Part shown: positions 41,273-53,200 of the stretch, piece after piece
How positions within the stretch are numbered: the first letter of the stretch is position 1
Layout of the letters: each line of letters opens with the position of its first letter
Notes under the pieces: generated by a model
Databases searched by the model: none
What the model was told of the DNA's origin: nothing
What the model saw: only the letters and a program-made list of their open reading frames with translations
NCBI GenBank assembly: GCA_016760335.1
Contig: CM028678.1
Span: 5,402,501 to 5,466,500 of the forward strand
Direction: 5' to 3'
Length of the DNA stretch: 64,000 bases
DNA from: Gastrodia elata
Lineage: Eukaryota; Streptophyta; Magnoliopsida; Asparagales; Orchidaceae
Program-made: the position numbers and the translations under genes

Positions 41273-44200
41273 GCCAATTGTACAACTCAACCAGGATCAA
41301 ACTCCGCGGTGTCATCACGCAGAAAGTTTAAAATCCTCCTGGGAAGTACATCTCCCCTGACAAAAGAAAAATCGCCATGAAGGGCTAAAGAACAACAAAA
41401 ATTAGTTACACGGCTCACATCTCGCAAGTGATGAACAAAAATAACATGAGAGAAATCTAACATGAAAGTAAGGTGATCTGCACAACGCTCTCCGCCTTGT
41501 AAACAAAGAGTCCTCTTCCAGTGCTGGTGTAATATGCAAACTGCACTGAGGCAGTCACTCTAAACAAGTAACCCCTCCAAATCTGGCTCGCGGAACTGAA
41601 GGGCCTACCGCAGTAACATGGCAACCTGAATCTCTGCCTGTAGAGGGGCGGTAGCCTGTATGCTATCCTCTTTCATAATGAGTATAAAGGCTACACTATT
41701 AGTCATTCTCGTTCAACTTCTGACTTCAATAGTGCCCTTATTGAGTGTGAGTTGGAGGATTTCAAATATTATGGGGTCCTGCTTGCATAGTCAAATGGTA
41801 GAAAATTTACTAGGCTTGATTGATTTCTGATCATTAGTCTATGGATAAACAGGTTTTCTAGTATTAAAAACTATTCCCTCAACTCCACGGTCTCAAACTA
41901 TAAACCCATCAATAAGGTGAGTTTGGATTTCCTGGCTTATTCCTTCAATAGCTTTAAATTTAATGAGTGTTTCAGTCATAATATTAATAATTAAACTAAG
42001 AATGTGTGATTTTGCATCATGTGTGATTTTGCATCATGTTAAATAGTTCCCCGGGGGGTTTTATAAATCACAAAAAGGGGTACGGCAAGGTGATTCCTTA
42101 TCCCCTAATTGTCATGGACCATTGGTCTAAATGTCTTAATAATGTTTTCATGAATAATCATATATTGAGGTACAATATTGGTGGAAACTTTATGATTTCC
42201 ACCTTTCCTAGGTGGGTGTAATGACCCAATATCGTTACTTTGCAAATAATGTCAAAATCCTAACTCTAACATCAGGATTCCGATGAACTTCAAATTAGGG
42301 CAAACAAAAATACCTTTAGATGAGAATAAATTTTAAATCAAAATGCCCTACTTCCGGAGACATTCGGATAATAGAAACTCTAGCTTTATTTTTCTGAACT
42401 TTTAAATGCAATAAATCAAGAACATTAAGTACGTGGCCGAATTCATCGATTTTTGTGTCATTATTTTGAGTATATTATTTCAAAGCTGCTCCTGAAGTTT
42501 CATCAATTTTTGAGCACCGGTTCAACATAAATTAATTTTTGACGTTTAAAACTTTAGAAATTAATATAAAATAAAATTGTGCTCCGAATCGAAAATTTTG
42601 GCGCGAGGGTGTTCGTTACATCTTAGCACAACTCGGTGTCAAGTTCATTATTTTTGAACGCCAAATGGCGAAACAATGTGAAAAAACTAATTTTAAGTAA
42701 TTTTTTTAAAATTCCTTAATAATTTCTACCCCACGATTCCTGATCGCAAGGGGCGGAAGTTCCGCGCCTGTTCAGCGTAAGGCAAGCCCCATCCCTGGCC
42801 TGACTTTCCTTCTCCCCCCTCTTCCTCTACTTAAACCCCCCACTCCCTCACCTTTCCCACAAACCAGCCAACCCCCTCTCCAAGCCAGCCATCAGCCCCG
42901 GCCACTCCATTCGAACCCTCCAAACCAGCCAACCCCTCTCCGGCCTCCCCACTTCGGCAACCCCTCCGACTTCCTTCAGCTACGTTCGGCCTCCCTTCTT
43001 TTTCCGACAACTCTAACCGAAGTAAGAGGAGAAGGAAAAAGAGGAATGAATTTGAGGAGAGATTTTGCTAATATTATTATTTATGTATTTCTTTTATATA
43101 CTTAAAATTCCTTGTTATGAAAATAAAAATACAAATATTAGCCATACACATTATTATTGTTCTCATTAATTAATAAAGAGAATAGCACAAATGTTATTAA
43201 ATGATTAGTATTTTCATTCTGTCAATTTCAATTCAAGCATTTTTATTTTTACATCTTATAATTATTATTACATCACACATTTTTACAGTCATTTCCATTC
43301 TATTTTTCTTTCATTCATATATTATTATTATTGAATAATGATAATAATAATATATCCAATATAATTGCTACCCTCAGTAACTTAAAAAATATTTTTTTCT
43401 ATCAAGAAAAAGAATAAACAAAAGATAATAAAAAAAACAAAGGAAAAATCCCTAAAAATATATCATATCTTTAAAAAGCTATTTTTAAATTTCCAAAACT
43501 AAATCCAGATTCAGTCGAACTATCGCACATTTGAACTTAAATAAAAAAAAGTACCTAATACATGACATAAATTACTTTTTTTTGCACATTGCTGCTGCTC
43601 AACTTCGATTTGAGTCAAATTCATATTGAAGCTTAGTTGGTTGTTTGAAACTAACATTATTTTATTTGTGGTTATTATTGAAAAATAACATCAATAACAT
43701 TTGTGGTTGATTATTGGAAAAAAGAAATCAAATAACCAACATCCTTTCATTCGTGATTGGTTATTGGAAAAAAAACATCAAGTAACCAATATCCTTTCAT
43801 TCATGGTTTGTTATTGAAAAAAAATATCAAGTAACCAATATCCTTTTTATTCGTGGTTGTTACTGGAAAAATGATATCTTTTTAATCATGGTTGGTTATT
43901 GAAAAAAAAGATATCAAGTAATCAACATCTGTTTATTTATAGTTTTTACTGAAAAAATAATATCAGTAACATTCGTGATTGGTTATTGAAAAAAGAACAT
44001 CAAGTAACCAACATCTTTGTGATAATACTTATTGCAGGAAAATTTTATCTAGTTTGCGTTATTTCCTTATTCATCCTGCATTTTATTACATCCAACTATC
44101 TGCTAATTGCATCTCTGCTATTATAAAATGTAATATTATTTTATTTACTGCGATACTTAGAGTATTCTCTAATTACTGGAAATTTCAATCCTGGTATTGT

Positions 44201-47200
44201 TTCTAGTACAATACCAGGTCAGGTACTTCTGGGAGAGCTTGAACGAGAATTTTAAAACTTAAATTATCAAATTGCCAATGGATCTACGGTACTACTCCTT
44301 TTACTTTTACTTTTATTTTTCTTTTGTTTCAGTTCATCTTTTATGAACTTTGCAAGGATGAACATTAGAAATTTTTGTAATATGAAAAATATTAAATGAA
44401 AGAGAAGAATCTCTTGGATTTTGTATGTGTACTTTTTTTTCTCTTAAATTGCTCAATATGATCCTGCGGTTTGTGAACACCTGAATGCCGGGATAGTTTC
44501 CGCTGAGCCGGCATCAGGTTATCACAGTTAGTATCAGAGCAAGATTGAGCACATTTGAGAGGGAAGGATATGTACACAAAAATGACGATATGTTCATTCT
44601 AAAGAGATTAAGTTAACTTAGAATGATTTTACCATAATAAGTCAGGTAATAATTTCACCCATATTTAAGTTTTATTTGTGTGATGTCGAGGATGACATCG
44701 TTTTTAAGTAGGGGAGTTTGTAACTACTCAATATTGTTACTTTGCAATTAGGTCAAACTCCCGACTCTAACATCAGGATCCCAGGAAATTTCAAATAAGG
44801 GCAAACAAAAATACCTTTAAATGAGCATAAATTTTAAATAAAAATGCCTTAATTTGAAATAAATTCAGATAACAAAAACTCCCGCTTTATTTTTTCACAC
44901 TTTTTAAATGTAATAAATCAAGAACATTAAATACGTGGCCGAATTCATCAATTTTCATGTCATTATGCTGAGTATATTATTTAAAAGATGCTCATGAAGT
45001 TTCATCAATTTTGGAGCATCGATTCAACCTAGATTAATTTTTGAAGTTTAAAACTTCAGAAATAAATATAAAATAAAATTGTGCTCTGAATCAAAAAATT
45101 ATGGCGCAAGGGTGTTCGTTACATGATAACACGCCTCGATATTAACTTTCATTATTTATAGACGTCAAACGGTGAAAAAATGAGAAAAATTTAACTTTGA
45201 GTAAATTTTTTAAAATTCCTTAAGAATTTCTTACCCCCTCTGTTCCCGATCGCAAGGGCCGGAAGTTCCACGCCTATTCAGCGCCAGGAGGGCCCCACCC
45301 CTGGCCGGACTCTCCCTCTTCCCCCCTTCCTTTACTCAAACGCCACTCCCTCACCTTCCCCACAAACCAGCCAACCCCCTCTCTCTGCTGCCAGCCCCCT
45401 CTCCCTGCTAGCCACCGGCCTGGCAACCACCCCATTCGGAACCCTCCAAATCAGCCAGCCCCCTCTCCGGCCTCCCCACTTCGGCAACCCCTCCGGCTCC
45501 CTTCAGCTACATTCGGCCTCCCTCCTTTTCTGGCAACGCTAACCGAGGTAAGAGGAGAAGGAAAAGGAGGAAGGAATTTGGGAAGAGATTTTGCTAATAT
45601 TATTATTTATGTATTTCTTTTATATACTTAATATTCCTTGTTATAAAAATAAAAATACAAATATTAGTCATACACATTATTATTGTTCTTGTTAATTAAT
45701 AATGAGAATAATACAAATGTTATTAAATGATTATTATTTTCATTCCGTCAATTTCAATTCAGGCATTTTCATTTCTACATCTTATAAAAAATATTATATT
45801 CCGCACATTTTTACAATCATTTCCATTATGTTTTTCTTCAATTCATATATTATTATTATCATTGAATAATAATAATAATATATCCAATAAAATTGCTACC
45901 CTCAATGACTTAAAAAATGTTGTTTTCTATTAAAAAAAGAATGAATGAATGACAGAATAGAAAAGAACAAAGTAAAAATCCATAAAAATATATCATGTCT
46001 TTAAAAAGCTAATTTAAATTATCCAAAACTAAATATAGATTCAGTCAAACTGTCGCACATTTAAGCTTAAAGAAAAAAAGATACCCAGTACATGACACAT
46101 TTACTCTTTTTTATGCACTTTGCTACTGCTCAGCTTCGCTTTGAGCTAAATTCTTATTGAAACTTGGTTGATTGTTCGGAACCACCATCATTTTATTTGT
46201 GGTTGTTACTGGAAAAAATGATATTAGTAACATTCGTGGTTGGTTATTGGAAATTAGACATCAAGTAACCAACATCTTTTCATTTGGTTGGTTATTGGAA
46301 AAAAGACATCAAGTAACCAACATCCTTTCATTCGTTGTTAGTTATTAGAAAAAGGATATCAAATAACTAACATTCTTTTTATTCGTGATTGTTACTAGAA
46401 AAAATAATATCCTTTCATTCGTGGTTGGTTATTGAAAAAAAAGACACCAAGTAGCCAACATTCTTTTATTCGTGGTTGTTACTGGAAAAATGACATCAAT
46501 AACATTCGTGATCGATTATTGGAAAAAATACATCAAGTAACTGGATAATTTTATCCAGTTTGCGCTATTTCCTTATTCTTCCTGCATTTTATTACATCCT
46601 TATATCTTTTAATCGCATCTCTGCTATTATAAAATGTAATATTATTTTGTTTACTATGGTACTTAAGAGTATTCTCTAATTACTATAAATTCCAATCCTG
46701 ATATTATTTTATGTACAATATCAAGTCAGGTACTTCTGAGAGAGCTTGAACGAGAACTTTAAAACTTAAATTATCAAATTGCCAATGTATCTACAATACT
46801 GCTCTACTTTTACTTTCATTTTTATTTTTCATTTTGTTTCAGTTCATCTTTTACGAACTTTGTAAAGATGAACGTTGGAAATTTTTGTAATATGAAATAT
46901 TAAATAAATGAGAAACATCTCTTAGTTTTTGTATGTGTATTTTTTTTCTCTTAAATTGCTCAATATGATCTTGCGGTTTGTGAACATCTGAATGCCGGGA
47001 CAGTTTCCGCTGAGCCGGCATCGGGTTATCACAACGGGTGATATCACTATTTTATAAGCTGATTCATGAGTTGGGGACGGGGTTGAGTGTTAACATTAAA
47101 AAATCCATCTATTTATTTGCAAGAAGCCCCTACCCGTGTCCTTGATAATATTGCTAGCAAATTTGATTTAATAAAAGGTAAAATCCCTTTCATCCATTTA

Positions 47201-50200
47201 GGCATCCCCATTTTTAATGGCCACAATAAGAATGATATTCATAAAAGCCTTTTGGAGAGATTAATTTTAAGATTAAAGGAGCACAACTACTTTTTTTCAT
47301 GGTGGTAAGCTTATCTTAATCAAGCATGTTCTTAATACCATTCTTATATTTTGGCTGATTATCTTAATCAAGCATATTATTAATACCATTCCTATATTTT
47401 GGCTTGATGTTACTTCTCCCACAAAATAGATTTATAACCACATCAAAAATATCTAAAATAATTTTTTTTGGGTCCATGAGGGAGGATCCAAAATCATCTG
47501 ATCCAAGTGGAATGACATCATGTTTCCTATCATTGAAGGTGATTTTGGGATTAGAAACCTTGAAAAAATTCATGCTGCTTTCTTTCACCCTTGGTGGCTC
47601 TTTAAACTTCAAATAACATTTGGGTGCAAATAGTAAATCTAATTATTGTGCTATCAAACATCCTAGTGTTATTCTCCCTAAATTGTCTGATTCTCTTATT
47701 TGGAGAAGGATGTCGGAGTACCGTAATACTATGGATAATTTTTATTTTGGGACACCTCGATTCTATATCTTCTTTTTGGTTTGATAGCTAGTCTAAGTTT
47801 GGTATCCTTGGGGATATCAATGAGCCGTCTAACCCTTCTCTTAAAATTGTTGATTGCTATAACCCTGCTGTGAGCAGAGGGATTGGAGTATTCTTAACAT
47901 CTTACCTCCTACCCTAAGTAGAAAAATTTGCAATGAAAACCCTGTGATGGGTTCCTAAATGAAGGCTAGCTCTAAGCTTGTTGTTAATGATAAATTATGC
48001 TTAACTCAGCTTGGTAAATTATTAGAAATTACAAAATCTCTAAGTGGAAGCCTTAGATCTAGAATAAGTATATTCCCACTCATCTTAGTATATTCTTCTG
48101 GAGGCTCTACAATAATTGCATTAATATTGATGGTACTCTCCAAATGAAAGATTTTCACCTTGCTTCTAAATATCTTAGCTGCAACGATATGGAAATTATT
48201 ATCATGTTCTTTTAAATAATGCTATTAGCAAGCAAGTGTGTATTGGTGTTAACATTAGCAGACAAAATTTTAACTTTGATGGTATTTTTTAATATTTTTC
48301 CAACTGGAATCACACAATCACATCCAAAAGCTTCATGTTGAAAAGACTATTGGTATTTTTACTGTGCAGGTTATCTGGAATGCTAGAAACCTTGTTGTAT
48401 ACTCTAACAAATCTGCCAATGGAGCATTATAAATCATATAATCAAAGATGTACATACTCTTCTTGAGGGGGTTCTATTCAATAAGTTGAATTGGAAGAAT
48501 GTGGATAAGGATTATCTTAAAGCTCTTCTCTACTATCACTAAAAGGCTAAATATAGTAGTATCGAATTTGTGCTTACATCTGTTGATCTTCCTACTACTG
48601 GTATTTTTTAATTAGTTTCTTGCTCTATGGACCATCGGTTTTTGAGCTGTTATTATTGCTTTTAGCACTGCTAGTATTTAATTGCTTCAAATTATCATTT
48701 GGTGTTGACTTTCACTTATAATGTGGCTTACTCATTTTTTCGATCAATGTTTGATGTGGTTGCATTGTGATGGCTGGATGGTGTTATTAGAATGTCTGGT
48801 TTATTCGAATGATGTGGCTTTTGCTTATGATTCTAACAGGTGTTGTGTCGCACTTAATATTCTTTTGAATGACAAAAGGATCATATTATATGCGTTTTCT
48901 AGATGTTTGTGAGCATGTTTATCATGAAAAAATCCTACTTGATATTTCGAAACGAATGTTCGATTGTCAATTCCTGGAGATCTCAATGTCGGCTACTGCA
49001 AGAGATAACCCCAGTCCCATGGTAAGGAGGTTGGCAAGGAAGAGGTTGATGTTAAATTGTTCCCTTTTTTTTTAGTCATTTGAGCTTCATGTAGTTAGGT
49101 TTTTCAATATTTGCATGTGTTTATGTTTGTTTTTCATTGAATTAGAAACTGCTTTTTAGGTTATACTTTAGGAGGTTTTCTTTTGGGTTGTAAAGATTTG
49201 TTTTAGTTTTTATTTTTCATTTTTTTAGATTATCTCTGTACTATAGCAACCCTTATCTCCTTATAATTTTGATTAATAAAATTCCCGTTTTAAAAAAAAG
49301 ACAACGCAAACTTTATGCGATGGCGTCATCTAAGTGGGTTCTCGGCTTCGATGGATGCTGCGATCCAGATGTCGGAGGCTCGGGCTCGCTGCCGGATCTT
49401 CTTCTCCGACAGCATGCGAAACTCTTGATCTCCAAATCCTTTCGAAAGGTGCTGGTAACCATTTATTCCACGGAAGAATTTATTGGGATCAAACCTATTG
49501 TACTACTCCTAGGTAAGCCTACCTTGATCATCACTGAAGTTAAGAGCAAAAGCTTGTGAAACCGCACAAAGTCACTATGATTGAAAAGTTCTCGAATGAC
49601 CGACCACATAAAGTGACCATTAGAAATTTTCCATATAGTTCGGATTTATCCGACAAGTTTCTAGCTGGCTTAATTGACTCGCGGCACATGCTTTTCAAAC
49701 TTTCCAATGAAGTGGACTAATCACGAACTTTCGCAAGAGCAATCTACTTCATTGAGATTCGCACTATGAAAATTCTAAAATGAACGACATCAATTGATCC
49801 ATCATGCTAACCTCTGATCGCACCAATTTGTATCAATTCTCCTATTCTTAAGGTTCACCTGGTCACATATTCGATACTATTTGTGCCATAATCCAACTAT
49901 GTGAAACCTTTGAAAATTGATTTTGCAACTGTGAATTTGGCAAAGCCATCTGTGGCAAGAGTTTAGCTTAAATAGATCTATTTGAGGATATCGAATCCTA
50001 AATCTAGATCAGAGACGAGGAAAGGGATACTTTCAAGAGTGTGTGATAAAAAAAGGACCAATCTATTGTTCGCATTATTTGATCATCGATCATGACAAAC
50101 GACAATGCTTCAAACCCAATCCTCACTTGAGGAGAAAGTCTGTGCCAGTAGAGGCAAATGTTCCCAAAGGTTTGAAGAAAAAAAATTGATTTGTCCAAAA

Positions 50201-53200
50201 AGGAAGAAAAAAATTATCTTGACCCAAGCGCAAATAAATAGGAATTGAACAAGTGTCTCACGGCTGAGCTCCTTGGAAAGGCTAGTTCGGCGAGGGATAT
50301 GGATCCATATCCTTTGTGTGTCCTTTGTCTGTCCCGGATTTGGCCGCGCTCAATGGGAACAGAGTTGCGGTGATGGGGAATTTGGATGTCATTTTTGATG
50401 CATCGGGTCATGGAGGAAGAGACAAATAAGGTATTTGAATACTTTTCTTCGGAGAGTGACTACAAGCCAAGCTTAAGTCAATCCAAGAGCTCTTGCAGAT
50501 GAGAGTAGAAACTGTTAGAGCCCCAAACGAGGAATGGACGCTCACCCTTGGGTAGTTGCGTGAGCTAATGGGGATAAAATGGTAAAATCATATTTGATTT
50601 TGCTAGATGCTCCTTTGACCATGCTTTAGAAAATCGCTTCTGAAATTCTTGAGGTGTTTCAAGAGAGCATTAAAGGAAGGACACTTTGGTCTCAATGCTT
50701 TTGTCAAGGAATTCACTCCTTCAAGAGGGGGACAATTGAACCCATTGATAAGATTTCCAATTCCAGTGCTGAGGATTCTTCATTGTCGGAAAAAAAATAA
50801 GTTGTTATACAAGATAGCTTTGAGAAACAAAAAGGCAAGATAAAAAGAAGAAGAGTGGATCCAAATCCTGTTTTAAGTTCAAATACCAAAAAACAAGTGG
50901 TCGCCACTCATACGAGGAATCAAAAGTTCGAGTGGAAGGGTAGTTACCATTTTATTATTAGCTTTATATCTTGTATTGGAATCTCCTATGTGAGATTCTC
51001 TTATGAGATTGGTGACATTTTCTTTTATTCCATTTTATTTTATTTATTTTATTTTCTTTCATTTTTGGCTTGAGATCACCAACCATATCTATTTTAACTA
51101 TTTTCCACCACATATATAAAATGTCAGCAAATGATTTTATTATATATATATACAAATATATATATATATGATTGCCATCCATTGTACTATTTCAATCACA
51201 TATATATAAAATGTCGCATATGTTATATAATTTTCGATCATATATATAAAACGTCAGCAGAGATCATCAACCTCTATCGGTAAACATTTTCCCGTTATTT
51301 TTGTTTTTATTTTATTTTATTATTTTTTAATTTTTTAATGATTACCATCCAATATTTGACTATACTCATAATCTTTACAAAGGAAATTTCAACATATTCC
51401 AAATAAATATATATGTATATATATATATATACAATGTATATATTATGTATCACCCATATTACTGTCTAGATCAATTTCCCTATGGTTTAGGTCCATCTGA
51501 TAACACACTACATTCTTTTTTCATTGGGATCTTATTATGAAAAGCCCCTCAAAGTTAATTATGCAACAACTAATCTCATTAAGCTGTCTATTCTTTGACG
51601 TGACAACTAATCTCATCAAGTTGATTATATATACAATGTAGCGTGTGTTCTGGTTTTTGCCGTCACAAAAACTTTTGAGTCAGTTATATGGATTCGAGAT
51701 AAAAATGATGAATACTTCCAAGAGGCTGTTTTTTAAAACTTATCACTTTATTGCACAATTTGTAATATTATTGGTCACAAATGGGCCAAGAGATTCAACC
51801 GAACTGAAAGCCAAACCGAGCAAACAAATTTACATCCCTAAACGCCAAAGGATTTTATCAGTCGAACAGGGGTTGGAGACTATGGATGTGGAAACTGAAG
51901 ATCATTGCGTTATGCATGATCCTGATTTGGGGAACGTAGTCGTAGCAGATGCACAGGTCCCTAAATAATGGTATTGACACTTTAAATGATCTTGTTATTG
52001 ACTTTCCTGATGTTGTTTTAAGTCTTACTAAAGTCTTAAATATTGGGAATATTGTTGTGAAAAATTTCGTTAACAATGCATTATCTATGGACTAAAATGT
52101 TGATGAAGATGTCTTGGACAGTGAATAGGAAATCATCCCTGCTTTGGGGCATGCTCGGGAGCGGCATTCGAACCAATCTCCAATCTCATATGGGGAGTTT
52201 GTTCCTAATACTGGTATTGAGTGTCCACTAGCTGAACGTGAAGCTATAATTATGTGAGTTGAGGGTTCAATGATGGAAAATGAGCCTGTGCGTGAAGTTA
52301 CCATTGTGAGAGAAGTAAATACAGAAATTATAGAGTATTTATAACTGCAAACGAGCAGTAGGGTGTCTAAAAATGTTCAATCTGTGGATTCTGCAACGTC
52401 CCAATCTTTGAGCTACAATGTAGAAAAAGAGCTACTGGATGATGCTTCTTGCGATAGATTGAGAGATAAAAGGAATCAACTCTCAATCCTTTCGCAACTG
52501 AACTTATTCCACATTCATACGGTAATACTAATCCCAATAATTCCACATGGGAAAAAAGGAATAAGCATCGTAATTTCAAGTTTAATAAGGATAAATTCAT
52601 TTGAAAAATTTGTCATTATATTGTGATATTGCCGTTAGATTCAAATTAATATCGAGTAGCAATTTCAAAGGTGGTAGCTGGTGTCGTAATTTCTTTAATA
52701 TCAAAAGGCCTGCTGTTTTGAGATCTCAGCGCAACATTTTTTGGAGGAAGCTTGACCTGGGTTTTGTGAATTGAATATGGATGGTGCTTTCAGAAGAAGT
52801 ATTAATACGACTGTTGCTGGGGGTATCGTTAAAAACCCTACTAGAATGGTTCTTTTTGCTCTCTGTATTAAAGTTACGGCTAATTTCTCTTTTAGCACAG
52901 AAGATTTTGGGTGTTACTTGCTAGTCTTAATTCATGTAAAGAAAGAAATCTGACTAATTTATGGATTAAATTGATGTTCTAAGTCTTATTTAAACAATTA
53001 TTAAGGACTCGTAGAGAGACTGGTACATTTGCCACTATATTAAACAATTTCCTACCCTTTTGACAAACTTTAATTTTCATTTAACCAACATTCACAGAGA
53101 AGGTAACAGTGCAGCTGATTGGCTTGCTAATTCAGGTTTTTTAGCTAATGAATTAACAATTCTGAATGGCAATGAGCTTCCTAGGTGTTTACGTGTCATA

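Larger units (their letters stand above)
42217..47033 (+). mobile_element. Gypsy-like element with giant LTRs and a 192-bp interior
   Basis: LTR C (42217-44526) and LTR D (44719-47033) enclose only 192 bp, which hold a primer-binding site next to LTR C and a polypurine tract next to LTR D and no coding sequence. Flanks GTGGG (42212-42216) and ACGGG (47034-47038) look like a 5-bp target duplication with two transitions. Excising the element with one copy restores the frame HLS..xxDIT of the LINE A reverse transcriptase. It must have been mobilised in trans. Many LTR-LTR differences make it old. Antisense to SGR6. Confidence 0.85.
40780..49297 (+). mobile_element. LINE A, L1-type ORF2, split by two later insertions
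   Basis: Endonuclease start at about 40837 (SLACWNIGGIGDTSSKN), the endonuclease motif GGDFNAILIHES at about 41165-41205, and SDFNSALIECELEDFKYYGV after the first insertion. The reverse transcriptase begins at 42000 (PGGFINHKKGYGK.DSLSP; VMDHWSKCLNN). The FADD region is broken by the LTR element at 42217 and resumes at 47039. Then come FDLIKGKIPFIHLGIPIFNG, zinc-binding RVT-like text and a 3' untranslated part ending AATAAAATTCCCG and A8. Heavily decayed. Antisense to SGR6. Confidence 0.8.
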
